Program-made: the position numbers and the translations under genes
Shown here: piece after piece, positions 22,723 through 34,900 of the stretch
Position numbering within the stretch: the first letter of the stretch is position 1
How the letters are laid out: each line of letters starts with the position of its first letter
The notes under the pieces: model-generated
Databases searched by the model: none
Told to the model about the DNA's origin: nothing
Seen by the model: the letters and a program-made list of their open reading frames with translations, nothing else
DNA from: Pyxicephalus adspersus
Lineage: Eukaryota; Chordata; Amphibia; Anura; Pyxicephalidae
Assembly (NCBI RefSeq): GCF_032062135.1
Contig: NC_092860.1
Span: 67,671,661-67,735,660 of the forward strand
DNA length: 64,000 nucleotides
Direction: 5' to 3'

Positions 22723-24327
22723 GCTAACACATCTAAGTACTTTTTCTATGCATTTTAACATCAACCATATTATCCTGTTTAAGATTTTTGGTGTGCTGCA
22801 GATTGCTATTTCTGAGCTGTTGTCTGTTAGCTATTTGATCTTTATCAAAAAGTTAGGTTTGACATTGTATGGGTATGTACCAGCTACATATGTCAGTCTG
22901 GAACCTGGAATTCCTTTAAATCTTTGGCTTGATATTTTCCACTTAGATTTCTGTGTAGTATCTGATGATTTAGGAGAGACCTGTGACATTTCATTTGCAT
23001 TTTGGTTGAATACTGAAAAGTTTTTATTACCTTGATCTGCTTCTCTGGTCAGCAGTGTATCATCAGTGCTTGTAGATGTCAAGATGTTTGTAGGGAAAGT
23101 GTTTTCTGTTGCATACTGTCAACTCAGGTTTTTGCTGTAAATGGAAAAAAACATTATTTATATATACTTGGACTAATCCCTGGAAAAATGGCAAATAAAA
23201 ATATATTTATATGCTGGTGTTATGTGGGAATGCTGTAAACTATAGAATAATAACATGCAACAGATCTGCCACTATACCATATATCCTTGAAGTCCATACC
23301 CTAAATAAGTGACTAAATCCTTATAAAAGTATGGGGGCTGCAATCACAGGTTTCTTGCTCAGTCCAAAAACAAGCATGGTGTAAATATGTGTCAGTAAAC
23401 CATCTGAAGTACAGATCTCTGCTTATCTCTATACTTGTTCTTGGTCGGAGACAGCAGTGAAGTCAAAGCATTTGCATGGCAGCCAGGCAACTCATATTCT
23501 TAAGGGGGCATTTAGTAATTGCAGCCTCCACTTATCTGTTATGATAATGTCCAATTTGAAGTTAGTAAGAAGTCAAGATAGGTGCACAAATGCTTACTAA
23601 AACTACATTTTGATAAACTACAATATAATTGTTATTAGCACAAACAAAACCAACATAATTGTAAAAATTTCTACTAAAAAATAGTATCTTTAAAGCTTTG
23701 GAAAGCTTTTTTCCTTCGTGTCTCTGGGTCAATCAGTTAAGGGAATTTTAATTAAACATACATAGATAGCCAATGCACCCCAACAGGGATGTTATCCATT
23801 ATTTAGTTTAGTCAACTTTAAGTTTTTAAAGAACTTAGAAAATATGTTAACCTCTGGCACACTATTCTTATGACAGATAAACTTTTTTTCATACAAATTT
23901 AACTGCATGTAGGCACAGATATGTTGCAATAGTCACCACTGTCTCTGGTGGCTGCACCAACATGGAAAATACTGTTTGTGTATTTGGTATTGTTTCTGCA
24001 GTAATTATAATTGACTACTAGGTGGAACCCTATATGTATGAAGCTGCCTTCTCTAGGCTTGTAGGCCTCTTGTCAGGGAGCAGCCATTTTGGGTGCGGTT
24101 GACTCTGGAATGTATTTACTGTATTAGTTCAAAATGTGGCCTTGGGGGAAGGCTGTCTGGTTCCTTTGGGGGGGTCTCCAAACGGACCATCAGAGGTGAG
24201 ACAATAGATTCTAATTAGGCAGGAAGAAAATCAAATGCTTAGCAGGTGAAGTGCAAAGATTCTATCTTAAAGAAGGAAATATGTCAATTTATGTAGGCAT
24301 ACAGAATCACTCCTGTAAAGGGAGCGC
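22723..24327. other. No gene seen
   Basis: The 104 aa open frame at 22721-23035 and its antisense partner at 22831-23082 have no recognisable domain. Composition is typical of the window. No TIRs or RNA genes were found. Confidence 0.45.
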
Positions 24328-24804
24328 CTAAAGCGTACCTAAACTCAGAAATTTCACTTTACATAAAAGGATAAACAACCCTTTTATGTAAAGTAAAAAT
24401 TCCCGTTTGTTTTCTTTTTTTAAAATCAATACCCTTTTTTAAAAAAAATAAAAGGGTGCAGCACCACCCCCTAAAGAATGGGAGCACATGGCCTCCCGGG
24501 ATATCTACGTCACCCATCCCTGGGAGCATCTCGGGCATGCACAGAAGGACCCTTTTCACGCAAAGAGAAAAAGTTGCTGATCTCACACATGCGCAGTGAG
24601 ATCGGCAAGTTTTTTTCCCATCCTACCTTACCCGATTTCGCACCTGGGTCGGGTGAGGTAGGAAGAAGTACAGGAAGAAAAGACAAAGATGCCGGGACGA
24701 CACAGGACCTGATGCAAGACATCCCTGGATGGATCGGACTGCCCAGCAGGATTAAAGGTAAGTGTTTTATTTTTTTGGCATTTTTTAGTTTAGTTCCTCT
24801 TTAA
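24328..24804 (+). mobile_element. TTAA-type MITE, copy 2 (near full length)
   Basis: The left end CTAAAGCGTACCTAAAC is inverted at the right end as GTTTAGTTCCTCTTTAA. A perfect 14 bp internal stem joins 24357-24370 (CTTTACATAAAAGG) and 24380-24393. The right edge is TTAA, suggesting a TTAA target site as in piggyBac or Kolobok elements. There is no transposase. The interior is GC-richer (CATGCGCAGTGAGATCGG) than the surroundings. The short frames here on both strands are artefacts. Confidence 0.7.
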
Positions 24805-26680
24805 GCTTTTATCAGCATTCAAGGCTTGTGTTCAGTTCAGTAATTTGCTTTATATAAGCAGAGTATATTTTATAACCTATATACAGACCCCCTATATTTT
24901 TATCTTTACCTGCTGAGTATTTTGGCTAGACTTCTGGGGAATGACTTCTAAGTCACTCACTGGAATTAAAAGATAGGGACAGAGACCCCATTGTTTGGGA
25001 AAAGTGGCCTTAGGTCTTTCCGCTCCCATTCTCCAGTTTGCTGTAGAACTTACAGATAAGGTCAGGTTCCACAATTACTGTTGTGATTGATATAGCTTGA
25101 TAGTCTGTAAATAGTGAAGGTGTGTGATGAAACTTTATATGAACTATTTGCTATTAGACTGTCATTCTTTGTGAGATTTATTCAGGCCACTAACATCTCC
25201 ACCACACCTTGAGCAGGCTTACAAGCACATTGGAGATTTTAAAATGATTATTAGATAGCTGAATATCAACTAACTTAATTGCAAATCTAGGCCCTCAAAC
25301 TCTAAAATTGCTAGGAAACCAAATGAAAATTGTATAGAATTGTAATATGCGTGGTCCGCTTTCAAGCTCAGTTGCCCACTGCCAAATCCAAGGAGTTGGA
25401 TAAATGGAGTGAAGCAAATGTCTACCTTTCTTTAGTCAGAATCTTGCCAAAACTGCTGAGAAATTTAATTGGGAAGGTGAAATCCAGTGCCTGGAAATTA
25501 GACTGCATAAAAAATCTCAGCAAAGAGTGAAATAATTACATGATTTTGTTGTTATACTATGTGTACAGGTCTAAAAGTGTCAAATTTTCAGTGCTTCGTT
25601 TGTTGTTTAAAGTGTGTGTTAAACCTAAAAACACACAAGTAGTTCATCTATTCTACTAAATAAAATCCATTTCTATTTGTATTCCTGATGTTCCACTCTG
25701 TCCTGTCTAGTAAAACATTTCCAGAACAACAGGAAGTTAGGTTAAAACCCTCATATGGAGTCCCTAGAACTAGTCAAAACTTGATGAGAATCTGAACTTT
25801 GCCATTCCATCCAAAACAAACTAAAAAGCTTTGGCTTGACATACGAATTTCAAACTTAGCTAATTTTTAAAACATTAACAAATTTAAAAAAGAGCACACT
25901 CTTAATTGTTACTAATTGAAAAATATTTGTCAGTGGAAAAGTAAGAATAAATGATTGTTTTACACTAACACACATTTGTTATTAAACAAGACCAAATGTT
26001 TGTATTTTAAATAGCTCTAATATTCTAAAATTTGTAATATATACATATACACATACATTTTATAGCCATTATTAACATCTTTGTTATACCTTCAGGGTAG
26101 GAATATACTTGCTTTGTCTTCATGACTGTATAATTTTGTTTTGTCTCCATCTAGTGGTCAAATTAACTATCCTATTAGAACCTTTTTTTATCTGGGGGCC
26201 GCTGTTGACATTAGATAAAACGTGCGGGCACCAATGCAAACAAGCATTAAATATGTGTTTAAAACTAGATGAGTAAATACGAATATAGAATAATAAAATG
26301 AAATAAATTGAAATGTTTCTAATTATCATACCGTACATGCACCAAATAAAAGAAATGACAAATCAAGAATTTATGCACTTACCATTTTATGCTTATTTTT
26401 TTCATGCAACATTATTATTGAAAGATACAGAACTAAATCTATCATACAGTGTTGGCCTGTCTTTTATTGATCCTTGCTATCCATTTCTGTACCAAAGAGC
26501 AGAAACTACACCATACAATGCATCCTGTCAGTTATAAGGGGCCAATAACCTTCTTTGTAGCCCATCCACCCAAATCTCTGCAATGGATACTTCTAGGGAA
26601 ATGCAATTTATGTGACAGATAGCCAAGGGGTACATGTTGTTACTACTAGATCTTCAGGTCCCTACATCTCCCGGTTCCTG
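24805..26680. other. No gene seen
   Basis: AT-rich. The 66-codon open frame at 25330-25530 (lysine-rich, no motif) is not supported by homology I recognise. CCATCTAGTGGTCA near 26148 is a word common in vertebrate repeats, but no element borders are visible. Confidence 0.45.
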
Positions 26681-26682
26681 AG

Positions 26683-26872
26683 AAATTAAGGTTCGCAGAA
26701 GGTAAGTAGTCAGCTAAGTGTGACAAGATGGCTTGGTTTTTCTTATCTTGTGATGGTGCCACAGCAATTAAATTTTAGGGGGGGGGGGGGGCCCTCACTT
26801 ATCCTTCATTTCCCTTTCTTTACTATTAAAGAGAAATTGGGGTTCAGAGAAGGAAAGTGGCCAGCTATGTGT
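26683..26872 (+). repeat. Direct duplication of an R1 end
   Basis: GAGAAATTAAGGTTCGCAGA at 26683 and GAGAAATTGGGGTTCAGAGA at 26831 are followed by matching GAAGG(T/A)AAGT(A/G)G and CAGCTA(A/T)GTGT segments. The 42 bp unit is therefore repeated about 148 bp apart. The second unit is the terminal part of repeat R1 copy 2. A 14-base G run at about 26777-26790 lies between the units. Confidence 0.7.
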
Positions 26873-27190
26873 AATGGAGCTTGGCAGTACTCAGTCCTTC
26901 GCAGCGCAGCGTCTGCAGATTTGACTCCAATCGGCAGGGAGCGATAATGAGCATCTCTCCTGAGCCAGGGTTCCATGGTATGAGGAAGGGGTAACCGCAC
27001 CCCAACGGCCAGTCCAGTCCGAGCCTAATTTTCATTGCCCCAGGGGGCCCAAACATGCAATGCAATTTGGGGACCCTGGTCTTGAGAAAGCACTCCTTAG
27101 TGTGAAAATATCCACGATTGTTATTAGAATTTTATGCTTGTGACCCCCTATCTGGCAACTTGTTATGTTTAGGGGGCTGAAATTAATTTT
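26830..27190 (-). repeat. Dispersed repeat R1, copy 2
   Basis: This is the reverse complement counterpart of 1-478. In minus orientation it carries TTTCAGCCCCCTAAACATAA, CAAGACCAGGGTCCCCAAAT and GCGGTTACCCCTTCCTCAT in the same order. The inserted middle of copy 1 is replaced by unrelated text. The short open frames in this interval on both strands are chance frames inside the repeat. Confidence 0.6.
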
Positions 27191-28265
27191 AGTTAGAGGT
27201 CTCAGCGTCCCTTTTGTACCCTGATCTTCATTTTTCCATGACAATCAGTGAATGAGATTACTTCACAGTACAAAGTGGGTGGGGAGCAGCCACAGCTGAT
27301 CGCTAGGTCAATAGTACATGCCCACTCTCAGGGAGCTAACACTGAGAATGCTCAGGAAGCACCCTCTACTGGTAGCATGAACTTGATAGAGACGGAGACG
27401 CATGATCTAAACACGGAGCTACACGCAACCCATCCTCTGCAAGACAACGAACAGAGAGAGCAGTGAGAAAATAAGGAGAGGTCTGAATCTGGCAGCTCCA
27501 CGTGTTGGGTATCCTTGTATTAAAACATAAAGCTGTTTTAGTGGTTTTTGACCCTGAAAAACTTCTATAAGTCCAATAACTGTCAGTAGAAAGAAAAGAA
27601 AACCAGTAGCTGCCATCTTAAAAACAACATATCATTCTTCTTCTTGTGGCCTCATTACTGATGAAAACATTTCACCTACAACTGTTTGCTATTATATTTT
27701 CACTGAAAAAAGGCCTGAATTTATAAAGGATAGGAAGGTTTAGGTGCACGTCAAGCTACATACAGGCCTCAGGGCAACATGTAGCATGAATAGCACATTG
27801 GCCAATAAATACAGTTCCTTTTATTTTGTTGCATTGCAAGGATCCATTAAAACTGGCTTATATATGTCCATTCAATGTCCTTTTTATTTCTATAGTACCA
27901 GCAGTTGGCCACCCATATTGCAACCTGAATATATAGCCTTCATAAGGGTCTGTGTAAAGTATATTTTGTAAAAACAACATGAGGCTTCTTGATGCAATTT
28001 ATGAAGGTTAACACTAGTTCAGAAGGTAAAATAAAACACCTGTGTACTAACTCTGAATAGTCTCCAAAAAGTCTCATACTGACTTCAATGCAGAATGTAC
28101 CTGAAAATGTGCATTTGCCCATATAAACTATGCACTAAACTTTACAGATAACCACGGTGGGAGAAGAAATACTTGAATAGATATAATTCAAATGTATTTT
28201 TGTGGTAGGTCATCATAATATATAGTTTAAAGAGATTATACAAACAAAATGTGAGGCCATTTGTA
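27191..28265. other. No gene seen
   Basis: Nothing beyond short open frames without motifs. The 27248-27466 frame (72 aa, acidic/His-rich) has no recognised relative. Confidence 0.45.
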
Positions 28266-28400
28266 GCAGCGGTTGCCAATCTTTTTGATCCCGCAGACCA
28301 CTAAAATTACCGACTCCTGTCTGCGCATGCGCGGGGAGTTAGTCGTCAATCAAAGGGGAGGGACCTCCCCATAGTGACGTCATAGACAGATCACTTGTTT
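28266..28400 (+). mobile_element. hAT-type element end fragment
   Basis: The text CAGCGGTTGCCAATCTTTTT followed by GATCCCGCAGACCACTAAAA is typical of the 5' end of non-autonomous hAT elements (CAGnGGTTnnCAA). CGCATGCGCGGGGAG follows. No matching right TIR was found downstream, so this is a truncated remnant. Confidence 0.5.
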
Positions 28401-28744
28401 CAATTCATTTGCTCAATTTGCTCAATTTATTTAAATCATGCGGGAGCTGAGCGTGGCTAAACTCCTCTTGAAGGTTTATGTACCTATATGTAAGTGTATT
28501 ACTATAAAAATTTACACAGAACGGCACAGCAAATGCTAAATTCAATTAAAATCACCCAAAATTATCAACCTAACAAAATAATTATCTCTGTTATCTACAG
28601 TTCAATACAGACTATGCCTTTGCCAAACACTAGTTGAAATTAGTCTCAGATTTTTCCATGTTGATTGGCTAAATTTAAAATTTGGCCGAAAAAAAAAAAA
28701 TGACATGACTGTGTTAGGATATAGCAGTTTGGTTTGTAAACAAA

Positions 28745-29080
28745 GCTAGCACAGTGGCTCAGTGGTTAGCACTCTGGCCTTAGCAGCACTGGCTCCCAGG
28801 TTGGAATCTCGGCCAGGACATTATCTGCATGAGTTTGCAGGTTCTCCCTGTGTCTGCGTGGGTTTCCTCCAGTTTCCTTCCACATTCCAAAAACATGCAG
28901 TTAGAATAATTGGCTTCCCCCAAAAGTTGACCTTAGAATGTATTAATTACAAATGACTATGAGAGGGACATTATATTGTGAGCTCCTTTGAGGAACAGAT
29001 AGTGATTTGACTATGGACTTTGTACGTCGCTGCATAATATGTCGGGGCTATATAAATACTGTGTTATTATAATAATACCT
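28745..29080 (+). mobile_element. tRNA-derived SINE with LINE-like tail
   Basis: The head carries a Pol III A box (TGGCTCAGTGGTTAGC) and a B-box-like GGTTGGAATCTCGGC at the expected spacing. The body that follows (CTGCATGAGTTTGCAGG, GGTTTCCTCC, ACATTCCAAAAACATGCAG, TTGTGAGCTCCTTTGAGG) ends in GCTATATAAATA plus a TTATTATAATAATA tail. A second, 5'-truncated copy lies at 54363-54672. The head is not a functional tRNA gene. The open frame at 28762-28956 is a chance frame. Confidence 0.85.
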
Positions 29081-31370
29081 TTAGCACAATCCATAGTTTC
29101 TAATACTAAAGCTATACCTTACATTAACCTAAACCCTTGGTTGATAAACAACCCGTAACATTAACTATATCTTCTAATGCTAGCATTTACTCCTAACAGA
29201 AACTCACAACTCTGTTGAAAACATCAGCCATAGGAGAGAAGAATAGAAAGAGAATAGGGCCCTAAAATTGTTCACTAGACCTTCAAAGCTTCTTGCATAT
29301 GTTATATGAGGTGTAATTATGATTAATTACGTATTTCACTTTTTCATATGCAAATCTGTCACATCAAATATGTCAATTAGTGTAAGCATAAAACAGTAAT
29401 AAAGGCATAGAAGTTGTCTTCCATCAATCACTTTTTTCTGTTTTAAATATATTTTTTAACCTCTACATTTGTACTGAAAAAATCTGACTGATTGAGACTG
29501 TGGTTTTAATTATCCCTCAAGAATGCACAGAACCTATAAATAAAATACATATGGTTTGAGTTAACTTGGATACATAATGAAAGAACTGTTTATAAAACAT
29601 CCAATCAGGGACAACACTCTAAAATATGGCATTTAGCCCATTTTCAATGGTGGCTTGAAGCACAGGTTATCACAGATAACAACAGAAACTAAACCTTATT
29701 AAATTTAACTTTTTGGATGTTAATTTGTTATATCTGAAATACTTCCCTAATTTTACAGGAACTAGTTTACCAGAGGATGATATACTTCCTAAATAGAGAC
29801 TTGTGGTGGCGAATATACTAAAGGGTGGTTGCCTGCTGCTTTTGGACATAAACAACTGTTTTAAATGCTTTGCTCAAATAATATTTTTCTTTAAACTTAT
29901 AGGATGTTTGGAGGAAACGAGTAAGGTTTCAGGTAGGTGGAAGTGGCACTTACCTCACAGAAGAACAATTGAATCTGAGCAGGTTTTCAAACAAATTCAG
30001 AAAACCTTCCAGTATGATAGTTAACACATATATTTTTAAAATACATAAAATAGGTAATTGCACCTTATTATAAATGACATATACCATTTGACAAATGTAT
30101 ATTAATTACTGACAAATTATCATGCTATTTAAAGGATAATGCCACTATTACAATTCCAGCACAAAGTTGTTTTCAGTATATACATACATACAGACCTGGT
30201 AATTTAATGTGCCAAGTATCACAGCAAAATATGCCAGACCACAACTGCTAATATTCACAGGACATTCCACATCAAGCTTCTATACTTTAAATTTCTAAAT
30301 ATGCCCATAAATATGTTGGATGAAAGTAGAACATTTTTTTGCTTTATTCTATAAAAAAAGTAAAAGTTTGCAAATCAAAACATTCATAAACACTTGCAAA
30401 GCTGTTGCTTGTGGCTTTTTCTAGAAGGTCTCCCAACTGCTGTGCAGGCATAGTGCAGAACCTGGCGTAAATGTTGTAAACCCTCCTAGATGTTTATGTT
30501 TCAGGCTACTGAAATACAAGTACTTTGTAAACTGAAGGCTGAGCCTCTAGAACCTTAGAAGCTGGCAGCATAGAACCATAGTACAGGCTCTCTGGTGGTA
30601 GCTACATCCCAGCCTTGTGTAGTGCAAGTGGGACCTCAATTAAGATTTACCTTGTACCCTGAGATAGTACTATTCTCTTGCAGTAACAGAAGTCTAGTCA
30701 TTAGATGTCTTTTTAGTACTTTATTTAAAAACAAGAGCATACAGGATAGGGAAAAATACCCAACAGCAGCACACATTATCAAGCTGAATGTCCCTGAAAG
30801 GAATTCACACATCTTCTGTAGACATAGGTAGATGTAACATCCATTGAAACGTGTTCCTGTGTTTTTTCGGCATTAGCATTATTAGGTTTGAGAGGTGTCT
30901 TCATTGTCCCAAGCTTTATGTTTGTAGTTACTGGATCAACTTGCATGAGGCACATTACCAATGCAGGCTTATGTGTGGCTCCCATTCAAGATCAGGTAGC
31001 ACAAGCCGGACCCAGAGGGCTAAGGTCCTCAGACTTGTGCTCCAGCCTGCAAATACAGTTAATAGACTAAAGGCAAAAACTCCTATGGAATCCTGCTGAG
31101 GATGTCTGTTAGAGTTAGGTCCATTAAATTTGCAAGGCCAGCTCACGATGCTCTTTCGAAAAAATCCTTGCACCACAGCAAAACCAAAAATAAGTGCCCA
31201 TTTAAGCAGGTCTCATGAAAACTGCCCCATGCAAGTAAATCAAGTATACGAAGAAGGGCTGAGTGGGAACACATTTGCCCTAGTAAATGTCTAGTTTTTG
31301 GCAAGGAATAGAAAAAATCCTACAAAGACATTATTGTAAGAGAATCATTGCCACTCTTCATTGCCCCATA
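29081..31370. other. No gene seen
   Basis: AT-rich sequence. The open frames at 29803-30024, 30595-30831 and 30779-31176 (several overlapping, both strands) carry no domain and overlap one another, as chance frames do. Confidence 0.45.
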
Positions 31371-31567
31371 GAGCCTGGTTTATGAAAGCTCTCCAAGGCT
31401 GGGGAGGATACACTTTCATCGGTGAACTTGGGTTATCCAGCAAATCTGGAAGGTATTTCCTAAAAGCAATTTACTATTTGTTAGCAATTGTTTTGAATCC
31501 TCAAACTCAGCTTCACTCCAGATAGTGTATCCTCTCCAACCTTGAAGAGCTTTCATAAATCAGGCCC
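31371..31567. mobile_element. Palindromic MITE family P, copy 1
   Basis: GGTTTATGAAAGCTCTCCAA at the left end mirrors TTGAAGAGCTTTCATAAATC at the right end. The inverted repeat continues through GGATACACTTTCATC / AGTGTATCCTCTCC and TGGGTTATCCAGC. It is non-coding, about 197 bp. Copy 2 is at 47898-48116. Confidence 0.75.
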
Positions 31568-32164
31568 ATTATGTCTAAAACTGTCCCTGATTATAATAAG
31601 TGAGTGAGGTAAAGGGCGATAAATCAGGAGCACACTTGCACATTTTCTTTTAAAGTAAATGGTGTCTTGGTTCTAGCATTGTCCCAAAAAAGGAAAGTGT
31701 AGGCTCCTTTGAAACATTTACTAAAGTAGTTACTAATGTGACTACATAGGAACTGAGAGGTGAAAGAGAGAGTTTAGGAGTTGAAAACATCTTAAATACA
31801 TACCACTATCTTACATGAATACTAATAATAATAACACATTTTTTAAAAAAGCTTTAATATTACAAGTCACTGTCGAATAAATGGCGGATTTAGATGAACA
31901 TGCAAACAGTGAAACATGAGGAGCAAAGGACCCTGCAGAATATCCATCAGGGGAAGTACCAGGCTGTTAAACTAGAAAAAGACCTAAGGGAAACTCATTG
32001 ATTTTATTACCCATCTTGGAAACCTCCACAAAGATCTTTGTGGTTACTAAGGTATGAAACTGTCTTTATAGGCTGCATCCCCAATGTAGAAATATGTTAT
32101 AGCGGGGTTATGCCACTAGATGTCTCATTACTTTGAGACCAGGGTTGTATGTAAAACTTGTTGG

Positions 32165-32194
32165 TTTTCTGTGCATTTCATAGTGCACAGAAAA
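32165..32194. repeat. Perfect 11 bp inverted repeat
   Basis: TTTTCTGTGCA (32165-32175) and TGCACAGAAAA (32184-32194) flank an 8-base loop. It is not followed by a T-run in a gene context, and its role is unknown. Confidence 0.8.
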
Positions 32195-32320
32195 TCCTCA
32201 TGGTGCATAAATCACTTATGTTACTAGCATGTGTGACATTAATCATGAATGAGTAAATAAGCGTGGTGGCAACCATGTACAGGAAGTCTGAGGAGCAGAG
32301 AGGCTACAGTTTGAAGCGTT

Positions 32321-32748
32321 AAGGTGCGTACACACTTCCAATTTTTATCGTTCCAATCGAACGACGAACGATCGATTGGGCAAAAAATCGTTCGTAAAAA
32401 AGTAACCAACGACGTCGACGAACGAGGAAAGTCGCTGGAAACGAACGACCGGACCGACGGATCGGATTGGACGACGATCGTTGAACATCGTTCGTGTGTA
32501 CGGTCGTTCGTTGATCGTCCATGTTCGGAGCATGCGTGATGAACGAACGTCCGTTCACTTTCCTGTCGTGCACATAGTTCCTCTATCGCTCAAACGATCG
32601 TATCTATTGTGTGTACAATATCTACGAACGATCGTGTCGTTAACTCTATGTGCAGGATCGGTGCTATACGATCGTTCATATATATCGTGCATGAACGTTC
32701 GTCGTTCGTTTTCCAACGATAATAATTGGAAGTGTGTATGTAGCTTTA
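32321..32748 (+). mobile_element. CpG-dense MITE, copy 1
   Basis: The left end AAGGTGCGTACACACTTCCA mirrors the right end TGGAAGTGTGTATGTAGCTT. The interior is packed with CGAACGA, CGTTCG, CGATCG words and has very high CpG density for this AT-rich window. A TTAA lies at the left edge (32319-32322). Open frames in all directions (32319-32573, 32324-32539, 32481-32795) are side effects of the repetitive text. Two further copies lie at 56772-57191 and 59904-60016. Confidence 0.85.
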
Positions 32749-32884
32749 GCCACAGTAAGTGTGAAAATATATTATTCATGGGGAGGAGAGATTAGATGTG
32801 AGTTCTAATCTGTATCAAACATGTAAGCATTAGAAAGAAGGGTTTATTTTAAATGCTGACGGTTGTGTAATAGGGTAAGGAAAT

Positions 32885-33060
32885 TTCACTTCAGAGAAAA
32901 TGACACAGCCTGAGCCACTTTATTTTAATCACATTGAAATCGCTGTAAACAGCAAAAATAAGCCCAAGGAGGGTTCAGATTTCTGGCTCCTGCTGACCCC
33001 AGACAGGGAGCAACTGAATGTATTTTGGTGATTTAATTGGAAAGCTTAAATGGACTTTCC
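32885..33060. promoter_or_regulatory. Candidate conserved non-coding element
   Basis: Non-repetitive block with TTTTAATCACATTGAAATCG, CTGTAAACAGC (forkhead-like) and TTTAATTGGAAAGCTTAAAT. There is no open frame or TE signature. This is inferred from composition and motif content only. Confidence 0.2.
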
Positions 33061-33555
33061 TTTTTCCAACCACCATAAGATATACCTGTTTCTGTGTGCC
33101 TGAACTATAACAGCAAGCAAAGGCTAGGCTGTGCACACATACCAGACACCGTAAGATACTGTCATGCCATCACACTCAATTTTGGACATAATGTGCAAGA
33201 TCGCTGTCCGATTGTCATAGGGTACTTATGAATAACCAAAGCTTTGCATATCACCCATTTCAGGCTTTCATAAACAACATATACAAATCATAAAATCAAA
33301 AGTTTGGGGGTAGTTTAATAAAAAAATGATTGTATTGTATACAACAAAACTTGTGAAAACACAGTATAATTACTATATGTCCCACCATGACTAAGGTATG
33401 CAAAGCTATGATTACATATTCATGTAGCTCACAAGTAGGATTCTAGACAGATAAAAAAATAAAATGCTGTCATGAAACATAAATCACACACATCACACAC
33501 ATTCACAAGTCACACATCTGCTTTATTGCCTTTGGGTTTATTTAGATTGTGTTCT

Positions 33556-33977
33556 TTAACCTCCTTGCCGTTAAGCCCGACCTTCGTTCGGACAAAAAAA
33601 AGTTGCAAGGATGGTTAACCCCGAGATTTTTCCCATCCTTATTTACCTGGTCCCCCTGTGCTCATCCAGCGTCGTGTTCGTGTTCCAGCGTCGTCCTCCG
33701 TCGATCGTCGTCCGTCGATCTCCCTCTCCAGCGTCGGGTGCCTTCGTCGGGTGCCAGCGGGACCGGTAAGAAGCCGGCCGGCATCTTGTGTTCCGCCGGC
33801 CGTCCGGCAGATCACAAGATGCCGGCCGGCTTCTTACCTGGTCCCGCTGATCGTCCACGTCCTTCTTCCAGCGCCGGATGATCTCTGAAACGACAATTTA
33901 AAAAAAAATTTCATGAAAAACAGTGGATCACTTTTGGTACAGAAATCTAGACCTCAGTGTAACGCTCAGGTGGTTAA
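33556..33977 (+). mobile_element. piggyBac-like TTAA MITE, copy A
   Basis: It begins TTAACCTCCTTGCCG and ends CTCAGGTGGTTAA, giving TTAA target duplications with short CCTCC/GGTGG TIRs. The interior is GC-rich and internally palindromic: AAGAAGCCGGCCGGCATCTT at about 33770 mirrors AAGATGCCGGCCGGCTTCTT at about 33818. Near the right end, TTTCATGAAAAACAGTGGAT and TTTTGGTACAGAAATC(T/C)AGAC match copy B. The open frames here are composition artefacts. Confidence 0.8.
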
Positions 33978-34254
33978 AGTCTACTGTACTTGTATTTATA
34001 CATGTATGATTTTTTTAGGTATTTATATGAAACAACTTGTAAAAGGAAACTATTTTCAAAAGCCTGCACTCAAAATATGCAGTATTATTCCCAGGAAAGG
34101 TGTTATCTACATTTCTACATTCTACATTCTTTTCTACATAGACCTGCAATAGATGTGTTAAAAAACCTGCTAGTTTGAGCAGTATGTAATGGTGTTTATA
34201 TATATATATATATCCATCAGGGAGCCCTGTCTATTGCATTATTATTCTATAAGG

Positions 34255-34900
34255 TGGAGATGTGAGCCTTTAGTAAGGGCAAAGGTGCAGAGTCTAAATA
34301 ACAGCCTGGTTTTCTTCAGAGCTTCTAGAGGTAGAGGTGTTGCCTTGCAGACTGTTGCCAGGTTGTGATCCTTTGGCACACCAGGGGGCAGAGCAGAGCG
34401 AGGTACAAAACCAGTGAACAAAAGAGTAGTCAATACTAGCAGGGATCGAGGCAGGAGCAAACAGGGGAGGCAAGAAAGAGAGCCAGGGGTCTAGCACTGG
34501 AAAGGTGGAAAATAGACAGGGGCATTACCAAAGACACAAGAGACTCAGGAAGAAACAGGAGGCAGGGGGGTCACTGAAGACACTGGAACAGCACAAGAGA
34601 ACAGGTAGGGGACTGGACAAACAGAAGCTAGAACAGGAGTGAACTGGGAAACAAACAGGCAATAGCTGAATATGAAATGATCAGCAGAGCCAGGGGACTT
34701 TGGGAGTGGTCTGGTGAAACAGGGCTCAAAAACTGAGCCAGCCAAATAGCCAGGGACTAACAAGAGGCTATTTCCTGATTGGCCAGCTGAAGAGGCGATG
34801 CACATTAAACCTGGGAGAGCACGTGCAACCAGGGTCAGAAATGCCCTCATGCTTAGAAGGGAAGAGCTGCCATTTTAGTGAGGAGGAGATAAGTGTGACA
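34255..34900 (-). mobile_element. Gypsy-type LTR (minus)
   Basis: Read minus it starts TGTCACACTTATC at 34900. It ends with ACAACCTGGCAACAG, ACCTCTAGAAGCTCTGAAGA and GGCTGTTATTTAGACTCTGC, a segment also found at the end of the plus-strand LTR near 51.6-51.7 kb. No pol or gag flanks it, so it looks like a solo LTR. I found no clean target duplication. The open frames inside are artefacts. Confidence 0.5.

Noticed and set aside
22721..23082. 104-codon frame as an exon
   Set aside because: An equally long antisense frame overlaps; no domain or splice context.
25330..25530. Tc1 or other transposase fragment
   Set aside because: The lysine-rich 66-codon frame has no HTH or DDE motif that I can recognise.
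26140..26165. CCATCTAGTGGTCA as a CTCF site
   Set aside because: The word resembles a partial CTCF or repeat-derived site, but it lacks the full core, and orientation or occupancy cannot be judged from sequence.
28745..28820. tRNA gene
   Set aside because: The A and B boxes belong to a SINE head. The acceptor stem and cloverleaf do not form, and the SINE body follows directly.
32319..32795. Overlapping open frames rich in Arg, Ser, Thr
   Set aside because: CGNACG-type repeats lack stop codons in several frames; all belong to the CpG MITE.
33549..33888. 110- and 76-codon frames as a gene
   Set aside because: They lie within the GC-rich TTAA MITE and exist on both strands.
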